Assembly (NCBI RefSeq): GCF_014236655.1
Contig: NZ_JACMYG010000020.1
Location: 1 to 64,000, forward strand
From: Pseudomonas kielensis
GTDB taxonomy: Bacteria; Pseudomonadota; Gammaproteobacteria; Pseudomonadales; Pseudomonadaceae
Length of the DNA stretch: 64,000 nucleotides
Reading direction: 5' to 3'
The notes below the pieces were generated by a model. It did not search any database. It saw only the letters and a list, made by a program, of their open reading frames with translations, and was not told where the DNA came from. Positions 9,015 through 16,068 of the stretch are shown here, in pieces (within the stretch, counting starts at the first letter, position 1; the number at the start of each line of letters is the position of its first letter). A program made the position numbers and the translations under genes.

Positions 9015-9230
9015 ATGGAACGTACACTCAGTTCCGAACTGTTCTTCGAAGACAAGGCTGTAAAAACCCAGGCTTCCATGCCTCTTCGCGTTCTCGCCAA
9101 CCTGATGCTGTGGCAGCGCCGCATCTCCAGCCGCCATCAACTGGCTCGCCTGGATTCGCGTCTGCTGGCTGACGCAGGGATTAGCGAAGCACAACGCTAC
9201 GAAGAGCTGAGCAAGCCGTTCTGGCGCTAA
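9015..9230 (+). CDS. DUF1127 domain-containing small protein
   Basis: A 71-aa protein whose C-terminal half is the DUF1127 (YjiS-like) motif: WQRRISSRHQLARLDSRLL, then ADAGISEAQRYEELSKPFW. The start at 9015 is favoured over the in-frame ATG at 9006 because GGAAGG (9000-9005) abuts 9006 but lies 9 bases from 9015. DUF1127 proteins are small, arginine-rich and, in other bacteria, linked to RNA binding and phosphate/carbon or stress metabolism; the role here is unknown. A second DUF1127 gene follows 270 bases downstream with a related upstream region. Confidence 0.85.
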   Translation: MERTLSSELFFEDKAVKTQASMPLRVLANLMLWQRRISSRHQLARLDSRLLADAGISEAQRYEELSKPFWR

Positions 9231-9290
9231 GTTAGCGTCGCTGGCCCTGACCCTCCGGGTCCACCGCCAGCACTCTGAATTGCACACACA

Positions 9291-9328
9291 AGACCCGTCG
9301 CGGGAAACCGCGACGGGTCTTGTCGTTT
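9291..9328 (+). terminator. Perfect 13-bp hairpin after the first DUF1127 gene
   Basis: AGACCCGTCGCGG/CCGCGACGGGTCT with a GAAA tetraloop, followed by TGTCGTTT. It is a very stable stem-loop 60 bases after the stop; the T-tract is interrupted. Confidence 0.8.
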
Positions 9329-9345
9329 CAGGGTAAAAAATCGCA

Positions 9346-9407
9346 GGTACAGAAGACACTTCTCAAGACAGGTACAGTCTCTATAAACATCAAACTGAAC
9401 CAGTACA
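9346..9407. promoter_or_regulatory. Second ACTGTACC-type operator region before the second DUF1127 gene
   Basis: GGTACAG at 9346-9352, GGTACAGT at 9371-9378 (within GACAGGTACAGT, identical to the copy at 8850-8861) and ACCAGTACA at 9399-9407. The same pair of elements occurs before the first DUF1127 gene with 21 rather than 28 bases between starts, that is, a 7-base difference. Confidence 0.5.
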
Positions 9408-9499
9408 ATTTTACCCCGGTGTCACTGCCCCGCTAAACCGCAAGGGCCCAACATGACCTCCCAAGGCTGCACTTTCAGCCTTTGCGCGAGGAATTGAGC

Positions 9500-9709
9500 A
9501 TGGACCCGTCACTCGAGATGCCCCTACCACGCCGCGAGCGGCTCAGCCTGCCGGGGCGACTCTCCCGACTGTTCAGGGCCATTGGCCAATGCCGGGAGCG
9601 GGCGCGTACCCGTCACCTGCTGGCCCAGTTCAATGACCAGCAACTGGCCGATATCGGCATCAGCCACTCGGAACGCATGGCCGAGCTGGAGCGCCCCTTC
9701 TGGCAATAG
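9500..9709 (+). CDS. DUF1127 domain-containing small protein (second copy)
   Basis: A 69-aa arginine-rich protein ending in the DUF1127 motif RTRHLLAQFNDQQLADIGIS and HSERMAELERPFW. The ATG at 9500 has GAGGA upstream at good spacing; a TTG at 9482 is less likely. It is clearly related to the protein encoded at 9015-9230 (shared LADxGIS and PFW ends) but the N-terminal halves differ. Function unknown; likely a member of the same regulon given the shared upstream repeats. Confidence 0.85.
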   Translation: MDPSLEMPLPRRERLSLPGRLSRLFRAIGQCRERARTRHLLAQFNDQQLADIGISHSERMAELERPFWQ

Positions 9710-9839
9710 TGGTCGGCAAAAAGGCCCACAGGGCTGTTCGAATCCTTGAACATGGGCCTAATATCCAGATACAACGTGGCGAACACTGCACGGTACGCGT
9801 CTGACTCTTCAGGCACCGTGCGGCTCGCGGTGGTTGTCG

Positions 9840-9863
9840 GGCGTTTTCCAACGCCACTTTTTT
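9840..9863 (+). terminator. Terminator-like hairpin in the leader of the first DUF2388 gene
   Basis: GGCGTT-TTCC-AACGCC followed by AC and TTTTTT ends only 21 bases before the DUF2388 start codon. It could end the DUF1127 transcript or attenuate read-through into the DUF2388 operon. Confidence 0.6.
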
Positions 9864-9884
9864 GTTCTTAAAAGGAGTTACCCC

Positions 9885-10202
9885 ATGTCCCGTCTTCGTC
9901 TGCTCAGCGCTGCAGCCCTGCTGGCCGTGGCTGCCAATTCGCACGCCACCAGCTTCATCGTCACCACGGACGCTGTCGTCGGCGCGCTCAAAGCCACTTC
10001 CGACGCTACCTCCGACGTCACGTCTTCGTTCAAGGACGACAAAATCGTGCGCGCAGCCCGTGATGACGCGGCCAGCTTCGTGGCCAGCGAAGGCGCCATC
10101 CGCGGCGTTCGCCTGGAAAGTGCCCTGGAGCACATCCGCAAGCAGGTTCCACAGTTGAGCGCGACCGACGCCCAACTGGCTCAGGCTATCCTGACCATCT
10201 GA
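9885..10202 (+). CDS. DUF2388 domain-containing secreted protein (copy 1)
   Basis: A 105-aa protein with a clear signal peptide (MSRLRLLSAAALLAVAANSHA, cleavage near residue 21), so probably periplasmic. The DUF2388 core is DDAASFVASEGAIRGVRLES, ending in LSATDAQLAQAIL. AAGGAG precedes the ATG. It is the first of three tandem paralogues followed by a coupled DUF4105 protein. No biochemical function is established for the family to my knowledge. Confidence 0.88.
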   Translation: MSRLRLLSAAALLAVAANSHATSFIVTTDAVVGALKATSDATSDVTSSFKDDKIVRAARDDAASFVASEGAIRGVRLESALEHIRKQVPQLSATDAQLAQAILTI

Positions 10203-10215
10203 TTGCAGACACTGT

Positions 10216-10241
10216 ACGGGGCGGCCTGAGCTGCCCCGTTT
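10216..10241 (+). terminator. Hairpin between DUF2388 copies 1 and 2
   Basis: ACGGGGC/GCCCCGT with a 10-base loop followed by TTTG, 13 bases after the first DUF2388 stop. It may be a weak terminator or an RNA-stabilising stem that uncouples the first copy from the rest. Confidence 0.45.
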
Positions 10242-10307
10242 GCCAAGGCCTGGCTCTGGGCCGGGCATTGCGCTAGCCTTGGGGCTGGTTTTCAGCTGTC
10301 TGGTCCC

Positions 10308-10616
10308 ATGGATTTTCTTGTAAAAGCACTGTTCGTCCCCGCCACCTTCATCGCCTGCGGGATCACCTCGGCTCACGCCCTGGACCTGACCACGCAGAAC
10401 CTTGTCGTCACCGCCTATGCCACAAGCATGGTGACCGCCGCTCCCTTCGACCATAAACTGCTGCTCGCCGCGCACGATGATGCGGCTGCCTTTGTTGCCA
10501 GCAATGGCCAACTACGAGGAGCGCACCTGGAGTCGGCCCTGGTTTACCTGCACCAGCACCGGGCAAAACTTCATGCAAGTGACCTTGAACTGGCACAGGC
10601 AATTCTCGTCCAATAG
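10308..10616 (+). CDS. DUF2388 domain-containing secreted protein (copy 2)
   Basis: A 102-aa protein with a probable signal peptide (residues 1-24, ending in GITSAHA before LDLTTQ). The core AHDDAAAFVASNGQLRGAHLE and the end ASDLELAQAIL match copies 1 and 3. The middle is shorter than in copy 1: the Thr/Ser-rich segment ATSDATSDVTSSF is missing. It lies 28 bases before copy 3. The Shine-Dalgarno is poor. Function unknown. Confidence 0.85.
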   Translation: MDFLVKALFVPATFIACGITSAHALDLTTQNLVVTAYATSMVTAAPFDHKLLLAAHDDAAAFVASNGQLRGAHLESALVYLHQHRAKLHASDLELAQAILVQ

Positions 10617-10644
10617 CTATCCCACGTTCTTCCGGAGTCGTTCC

Positions 10645-10965
10645 ATGCGTAGCCCGCTGATTGCTGCCACCCTTGGCCTATTGTTGTTGGCCGACATGGC
10701 CCAGGCCCAAACCCTGGTCGCCACCAGTAACATCATCATCCGCGCCTCACAGCGCACCCTTGATTTCACCTCGGACACCACGACGTCCATCCGCGACTCG
10801 AAAGTCGTACGCGATGCCCACGACGACGCGGCCAGTTTCGTCGCCAGCAATGGTGATATCCGTGGCGCGCACCTGGAAGCGGCCTTCGATACCTTGCGCA
10901 CCCGCGTGCCGGAAGCCCGCGACGCCAGTGACCAGGTACTCGCCGAAGCCATCCTCGCACTGTGA
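10645..10965 (+). CDS. DUF2388 domain-containing secreted protein (copy 3)
   Basis: A 106-aa protein with a signal peptide (MRSPLIAATLGLLLLADMAQAQ). It shares the core DAHDDAASFVASNGDIRGAH and the end ASDQVLAEAIL with its two upstream paralogues, and like copy 1 keeps a Thr/Ser-rich middle (TSDTTTSIRDSK). The TGA stop overlaps the GTG start of the DUF4105 gene (GTGA), which implies translational coupling. The ATG at 10645 is preferred to in-frame upstream ATGs that lack a signal peptide. Confidence 0.87.
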   Translation: MRSPLIAATLGLLLLADMAQAQTLVATSNIIIRASQRTLDFTSDTTTSIRDSKVVRDAHDDAASFVASNGDIRGAHLEAAFDTLRTRVPEARDASDQVLAEAILAL

Positions 10966-12923
10966 GGTCGTTCGTCACCGGGCTGCTGACTGCTGCCGCG
11001 CTGCTCTTTGGCATAACTGCCCAGGCCGGCCTGCAACTGCACCTCAAGACCGAAGGCTTGAGCCCGGCAGAACAGCAGGCCAGCCAGGCCTTGCTCGACG
11101 AGGCGATGCAGGCGCTGCCGCCGCACTTCGTCGAACAACTGGACCGGCGAATTGATGTCGGCTGGACCGACAACATGCCAGCCAACGCCTACGGCCAGGC
11201 CTCCCTGGTGTCTGAACTGGACCTCAACCGCAAACTGCTACCCGGCCTGACGGACGGTAGCGCCGCAACAAAAAAGACCCATCGCCCCCACGGCACCGTA
11301 CGCCGCGAGATGCTGGCCACGGTGCTGCATGAACTGACCCACATCTATGACCGTGCGCGTTTATGGCCCACCCCCGAGCGCTTGTTGATCCAGCGCTGTA
11401 CCCGGCAGAACAACAGTTCGGGCCTGATCGGCATGCCCGATCAATGCCGCGGCCAGAACGACCGGCGCTTCACCCTCAGTGATGACCCGCGCCTGCTGGA
11501 CCTGGCCGGCTGGCAGCAGTACGTCGGCCGGCGCGGAGAACGTGAACAGCACAACCGCCAGATCGCGCGCAGCCCGGACTTGTACGAAACCAGCAGCCCC
11601 AAGGAGTTCGTCGCGGTCAACATGGAGTACTTCCTCCTCGACCCGAGCTACGCCTGCCGCCGTCCGGCGCTATACCGCTACTACCAGCAACACTTTGGCT
11701 GGGCACCGTCGACACAGGAAAACTGCGCCACATCCTTCGCCTTTCTCAACGCCGGCAACGACTTTGGCAAGCAGCCGCTGGGCCAGGTCGACCCGGAGCG
11801 GGTCTACGCCGTCGATTACCTGCTGGCCGAAGCCAACCAGAACCTGGTGAGCCGCTGGGGCCACAGCATGTTGCGCCTGGTGATCTGTGCACCCGGGCGC
11901 CCGCGTGGGCCCGATTGCCGGCTGGATCTGGAATATTCCCTGGTGCTGTCCTACCGCGCCTTCGTCGGCGACGTGCAGCTATCGAGTTGGGACGGCCTGG
12001 TGGGCAAATACCCCTCGCGGCTTTTTGTACTGCCCCTGGCACAAGTCATCGACGAGTACACCAAGACCGAATTGCGCAGCCTGGCGTCCGTACCGCTGAT
12101 CCTCTCGCGCAGCGAGATCGACGAAGTGGTAGAGCACGCTGCCGAGATGCACTGGAGCTACGACGGCAATTACTTCTTCCTCTCCAACAACTGTGCCGTG
12201 GAGAGCCTGAAACTGTTACGCAGTGGCAGCAACAATCCGCAACTGGTCGGCCTGGACAGCATCATGCCCAACGGCCTGCTGGAAGTGCTCAAGGCCCGCG
12301 GCCTGGCCGACACCAGCGTGCTCGACGACCAGCGTGAGGCCTTGCGCCTGGGTTATCGCTTCGATTCATTCCGCGACCGCTATCAAGCCATGTTCGAGGT
12401 GCTGAAAAAGCACCTGCCGATCAAACAGGACAAGGTTGAAGACTGGCTGACGTCAAGCGCTGCCGATCGCCGCCAATGGTTCGACCAGGCTGACCTGCGT
12501 ACCAGCGCTGCCTTGCTGTTGCTGGAGCAGGCGAGCTTCCGCCAGCAACTGCTGCTGGCCCAGAACGAAGTCAAGCAACGCTACCTCGATGCGCGGGAGC
12601 TGGAGAACGGCGGCATGGACCGGGCCAACAAGACCCTGCAGCAGATCCTCGCCAACAGCGGCTTCCTCAGCCGCCCGGCGGAGTTGCTCGACGAGGGTGG
12701 CTACGGGTTGCCGCAAGCCAACGAATGGCAACGCCTGGAAGCTGAAAGCAGCAGCCGCCAGAAAGTACTGCAAGCCTTGACCGGCGACCTCGACAAAGAG
12801 GCCCGAGCCCTGCTGGAGCCGGCCCGGGCCGCGGAGATCGCCGCCAACGAAGCCAACGTCAAGCAATTGGGCGAACACCTGCGGGCGCTGCACAAGGCGG
12901 CAGGCGGCCTGGAGCTACCCTGA
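10962..12923 (+). CDS. Large periplasmic DUF4105 (Lnb N-terminal-like) protein with an HExxH motif
   Basis: A 653-aa secreted protein (signal peptide about residues 1-23, ending ITAQAG). Two catalytic-looking regions are visible. First, LATVLHELTHIYDRAR gives HExxH at residues 123-127 and KEFVAVNMEYF supplies Glu215 downstream, like a zinc metallopeptidase. Second, the DUF4105 domain (about 285-450) has RWGHSML (His301) and SNNCAVESL (Cys411), a His/Cys pair as in papain/NlpC-like folds; DUF4105 is related to the periplasmic domain of the Lnb lipoprotein N-acyltransferase of Bacteroides. The C-terminal 200 residues are helical and I see no membrane segment. GTG start overlaps the preceding DUF2388 stop. 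Activity is not known. Confidence 0.82.
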   Translation: MRSFVTGLLTAAALLFGITAQAGLQLHLKTEGLSPAEQQASQALLDEAMQALPPHFVEQLDRRIDVGWTDNMPANAYGQASLVSELDLNRKLLPGLTDGSAATKKTHRPHGTVRREMLATVLHELTHIYDRARLWPTPERLLIQRCTRQNNSSGLIGMPDQCRGQNDRRFTLSDDPRLLDLAGWQQYVGRRGEREQHNRQIARSPDLYETSSPKEFVAVNMEYFLLDPSYACRRPALYRYYQQHFGWAPSTQENCATSFAFLNAGNDFGKQPLGQVDPERVYAVDYLLAEANQNLVSRWGHSMLRLVICAPGRPRGPDCRLDLEYSLVLSYRAFVGDVQLSSWDGLVGKYPSRLFVLPLAQVIDEYTKTELRSLASVPLILSRSEIDEVVEHAAEMHWSYDGNYFFLSNNCAVESLKLLRSGSNNPQLVGLDSIMPNGLLEVLKARGLADTSVLDDQREALRLGYRFDSFRDRYQAMFEVLKKHLPIKQDKVEDWLTSSAADRRQWFDQADLRTSAALLLLEQASFRQQLLLAQNEVKQRYLDARELENGGMDRANKTLQQILANSGFLSRPAELLDEGGYGLPQANEWQRLEAESSSRQKVLQALTGDLDKEARALLEPARAAEIAANEANVKQLGEHLRALHKAAGGLELP

Positions 12924-12944
12924 CCCCCAGGCGCATGGCAGCCG

Positions 12945-13346
12945 CTACAGGGTTTCCTCGGGTTCTTCGGGGAGGTGTTCGTCCAGGTGCAGCCAAGGCA
13001 ATCGGCTGTCGGTCCAGATGTGCCGTTCGGCCGGCGCCCGCTCAGGGTGATCCAGAGTGGCAATGGTCACATCGATAGTGTCCGGGCTCAGGTGCGTGAT
13101 CAATGCCAGTTGCGCACCACAGTGGCCACAGAAATAACGCACACAGCTGGCCGAAGAATCGTACTGCGCCGGGGTGCCCGCCAGCCACTGGAAGGCTGGA
13201 CGGGGCAGGGTGATCCAGGTGGTCACCAGGCCGCCGCTGACCCGTCGGCAAATCGAGCAGTGGCAATGGGCGATGTCACACAACGGCCCGCTGAATTGAT
13301 AACGCAACTGCCCACAATGGCAGCCACCGGTGTGAAGTTCGCTCAT
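12945..13346 (-). CDS. GFA family (glutathione-dependent formaldehyde-activating enzyme-like) protein
   Basis: A 133-aa protein of the GFA/CENP-V fold. Zinc-binding cysteines appear as GGCHCGQLRY, HCHCSICRR and CGHCGAQ. The start at 13346 fits the family N-terminus (MSELHTGGCHCG). Most members have no demonstrated formaldehyde activity, so the name is only a family label. It is convergent with the DUF4105 gene (21 bases between stops) and transcribed alone. Confidence 0.87.
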   Translation of the reverse strand: MSELHTGGCHCGQLRYQFSGPLCDIAHCHCSICRRVSGGLVTTWITLPRPAFQWLAGTPAQYDSSASCVRYFCGHCGAQLALITHLSPDTIDVTIATLDHPERAPAERHIWTDSRLPWLHLDEHLPEEPEETL

Positions 13347-13690
13347 GCCGACCCTCCTCATCCCCAACGGCGCCCCCTCAATCCGGGGCACTGCCCAGCA
13401 CTTTAAGCCTCGCCAGGCGCGCTTGCACATCTCGTCCGGTGTTTGTCTGGCGAAAGGTAGCTGAAAGGTTTGCCGATTAGGATCGCCCTCACTGCCGGCA
13501 ATAGACCGGTTGGCCAACGCGAAATCCACAACGCTCGCACGGCCCAATTAACAACAACAATGGTGATTCTGATGTCTGCTCACACCCGCCTGCTCGCCCC
13601 CACTCCCTTCGTACGCCTCGTGCTTCCCGTTCTGCGCTGACCCCCAACCGGTCCGCCATTCCCTAGTCGCGCTACGTCTGGAGTATTCCC
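13347..13690. other. Intergenic region between GFA gene and citMHS
   Basis: 344 bases between divergent genes. The only coding candidate is a 22-codon ORF on the plus strand just upstream of the transporter (listed separately). No strong promoter or operator was recognised. Confidence 0.4.
13572..13640 (+). CDS. Possible 22-aa leader peptide upstream of the CitMHS transporter
   Basis: ATG at 13572 opens a 22-codon frame (MSAHTRLLAPTPFVRLVLPV, then LR) ending with TGA at 13640, 50 bases before the transporter start. It is rich in Leu, Arg, Pro and Val. The ribosome-binding site is poor, so translation is uncertain; chance occurrence is possible. Confidence 0.3.
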   Translation: MSAHTRLLAPTPFVRLVLPVLR

Positions 13691-14998
13691 ATGCTGACTT
13701 TCCTTGGCTTTGCCATGGTCATCACGTTCATGTACCTGATCATGACCAAGCGCCTGTCGGCGCTGATCGCCCTGATCATCGTGCCGATCCTGTTCGCCCT
13801 GTTTGGCGGTTTTGCGCCGAAAATCGGCCCGATGATGCTCGAAGGCATCACCAAGCTGGCCCCGACCGGGGTGATGCTGATGTTCGCCATCCTCTATTTT
13901 GCCCTGATGATCGACTCCGGCCTGTTCGACCCGGCCGTGCGCAAGATCCTCAAGCTGGTCAAGGGTGACCCGCTGAAGGTGTCCGTCGGCACCGCGGTGC
14001 TGGCCCTGGTGGTGTCCCTGGACGGTGACGGCGCCACCACCTACATGATCTGCGTGGCCGCCATGCTGCCGCTGTACAGCCGCATTGGCATGAGCCCGCG
14101 CATCATGGCCGGCCTGATCATCCTGGCCGGCGGTGTGATGAACATGACGCCCTGGGGCGGTCCGACCGCCCGCGCCGCCAGTGCGCTGCACGTCGACCCG
14201 TCGGATATTTTTGTACCGATGATCCCGGCGATGCTCGCCGGCGTGGTGGCGATCCTGGCGATTGCCTACATGTACGGTAAACGTGAGCGCGCGCGCCTGG
14301 GTGAACTGCACTTGATCGGCGACGAGATCGACCACAGCGAAATCAGCGTGTCGCAGTTCCCGGATGCCCGTCGGCCGAAACTGATCTGGTTCAATGGCGC
14401 CCTGACGCTGGGCCTGATGTGTGCCTTGATCGCTGGCCTGCTGCCACTGCCGGTGCTGTTCATGGTCGCGTTCAGCATCGCCATGATCGTCAACTACCCA
14501 TGCCTGCAACAGCAGAAAGACCGCGTCGCGGCTCACGCTGGCAGTGTGCTGGCCGTCGTCGGGCTGATTTTCGCCGCGGGCATCTTCACCGGCATCCTGA
14601 CCGGCACCGGCATGGTCGACGCGATGTCGAAAAGCCTGCTGGCAGTGATCCCGGACTTCCTCGGCCCTTACCTGGCCGTGATCACGGCCCTGGTGAGCAT
14701 GCCGTTCACCTTCTTCATGTCCAACGATGCATTTTACTACGGCGTACTACCCGTTCTCGCCGAAGCCGCCAGCCACTACGGCATCACCGCCGTGGAAATG
14801 GCCCGCGCCTCGATCGTTGGCCAACCCGTGCACCTGCTGAGCCCGCTGGTGCCATCGACCTACCTGCTGGTGGCGTTGGCCGGGATCGAGTTCGGCGACC
14901 ACCAGCGCTTCACCCTCAAGTGGGCAGTTCTGGTTTGCCTGTGCATAATGTTCGCCGCGTTGCTGATGGGGATATTTCCGCTGTTCAGCACCCTATAA
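13691..14998 (+). CDS. CitMHS family transporter (citrate:proton symporter type)
   Basis: A 435-aa integral membrane protein with about 11-12 helices. Family hallmarks are SLDGDGATTYMICVAAMLPL near residue 105, MNMTPWGGPTARAASAL near 155 and MPFTFFMSNDAFYYGVLPVL near 345. CitMHS proteins import citrate complexed with divalent metal in exchange for or with protons. It is monocistronic, 86 bases before terC, separated from it by a hairpin. Substrate is inferred from family only. Confidence 0.9.
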   Translation: MLTFLGFAMVITFMYLIMTKRLSALIALIIVPILFALFGGFAPKIGPMMLEGITKLAPTGVMLMFAILYFALMIDSGLFDPAVRKILKLVKGDPLKVSVGTAVLALVVSLDGDGATTYMICVAAMLPLYSRIGMSPRIMAGLIILAGGVMNMTPWGGPTARAASALHVDPSDIFVPMIPAMLAGVVAILAIAYMYGKRERARLGELHLIGDEIDHSEISVSQFPDARRPKLIWFNGALTLGLMCALIAGLLPLPVLFMVAFSIAMIVNYPCLQQQKDRVAAHAGSVLAVVGLIFAAGIFTGILTGTGMVDAMSKSLLAVIPDFLGPYLAVITALVSMPFTFFMSNDAFYYGVLPVLAEAASHYGITAVEMARASIVGQPVHLLSPLVPSTYLLVALAGIEFGDHQRFTLKWAVLVCLCIMFAALLMGIFPLFSTL

Positions 14999-15014
14999 GC
15001 GCACCCACTCACCG

Positions 15015-15055
15015 CGCCGCCAGCTAGACTTCGAGTTTTGAAGCCGCTGGCGGCG
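15015..15055 (+). terminator. Inverted repeat after the CitMHS gene
   Basis: A perfect 10-bp inverted repeat CGCCGCCAGC/GCTGGCGGCG with a 21-base loop, 16 bases after the stop. No T-tract follows, so termination is likely incomplete or it may be an RNA stability element or part of the terC leader. Confidence 0.45.
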
Positions 15056-15084
15056 TGGTTTAACACATCCTCAAAGGAATACAC

Positions 15085-15852
15085 ATGGAATGGCTGACCA
15101 ACCCAGAGATCTGGGTTGCCTTCTTGACACTGACGGCCCTGGAAATCGTCCTGGGCATCGACAACATCATCATGATTTCGATTCTGGTCAGCCGCATGCC
15201 CAAGCACATGCAGGCGCGCACCCGGATCTTCGGTCTGGCCCTGGCCATGATCACCCGGATCCTGTTGCTGCTGTCGATCACCTGGGTCATGCGCCTGACC
15301 GCCGACCTGTTCGTGGTCTTCGGCCAGGGCATTTCCGGACGCGACCTGATCCTGTTCTTCGGTGGCCTGTTCCTGCTGTGGAAAAGCTCCCAGGAGATGT
15401 ACCACGCACTGGAAGGTGAAGACGAAACCTCCGACGAGCCTACGGGCAAGGGCGGCAACTTCCTCTACACCATCATCCAGATCGCGATCATCGACATCGT
15501 GTTCTCCCTGGACTCGGTCATTACTGCCGTGGGCATGGTCTCCCACGTGCCGGTCATGGTCGCCGCGATTATCGTTGCCGTCCTGGTGATGATGCTGGCT
15601 GCCGGCACCATCAGCGCGTTCATCGACAAGCACCCGTCGCTGAAAATGCTGGCGCTGTCGTTCCTGCTGGTGGTCGGTACCGTACTGATCGCCGAAGCCT
15701 TCGAAGTGCATGTGCCAAAAGGCTACGTCTACTTCGCCATGGCATTCTCGCTGGCGGTGGAAGCGGTCAACATCAAGTTGCGCACCGCGATGGCGAAAAA
15801 GAAGAAACAGCAAGACCCGGTCAAGCTGCGCAAGGACATCCCGGGCCAGTAA
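15085..15852 (+). CDS. TerC family membrane protein
   Basis: A 255-aa integral membrane protein with about seven helices. It shows the TerC signatures LEIVLGIDNIIMISI near residue 20 and IDIVFSLDSVITAVGMVSHV near residue 140, with buried acidic residues (Asp in GIDN and LDS) that bind metal. TerC/Alx/MeeF-type proteins are linked to tellurite resistance and manganese export. The basic C-terminus (MAKKKKQQ) is cytoplasmic. AAGGA precedes the ATG. No yybP-ykoY (Mn2+) riboswitch was recognised in the 86-base leader. Confidence 0.9.
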   Translation: MEWLTNPEIWVAFLTLTALEIVLGIDNIIMISILVSRMPKHMQARTRIFGLALAMITRILLLLSITWVMRLTADLFVVFGQGISGRDLILFFGGLFLLWKSSQEMYHALEGEDETSDEPTGKGGNFLYTIIQIAIIDIVFSLDSVITAVGMVSHVPVMVAAIIVAVLVMMLAAGTISAFIDKHPSLKMLALSFLLVVGTVLIAEAFEVHVPKGYVYFAMAFSLAVEAVNIKLRTAMAKKKKQQDPVKLRKDIPGQ

Positions 15853-15872
15853 CCTGAACCGGATGCAGGAAG

Positions 15873-15901
15873 AAGGGGGCTCTCGCAAGCCCCCTTTTTT
15901 A
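15873..15901 (+). terminator. Intrinsic terminator after terC
   Basis: AAGGGGGCT/AGCCCCCTT hairpin with a short loop followed by a run of T, 20 bases after the stop. Confidence 0.92.
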
Positions 15902-16068
15902 CGTCCGCATGAAGCTGTTTTCATGACAGTTTTGTTTCATTTGACGCTTTAGGCATGCGATGCTGGCGCCACGGCCGTTAGCCAACTACAGCTTAAGTAC
16001 AGAATGTAGAAATCGCGCGGTACTGCTCACTTGCCCCTTTGGGGCGCTATTCCACCAGGGGGCCTGTC

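Noticed and set aside
14999..15084. Possible yybP-ykoY manganese riboswitch before terC
   Set aside because: The leader is only 86 bases and mostly one inverted repeat; the conserved riboswitch loops are not visible.
15912..15932. Possible PHO box before the Na/Pi cotransporter
   Set aside because: One perfect CTGTCAT half-site exists on the minus strand, but the second repeat is poor and the orientation is opposite to the gene.
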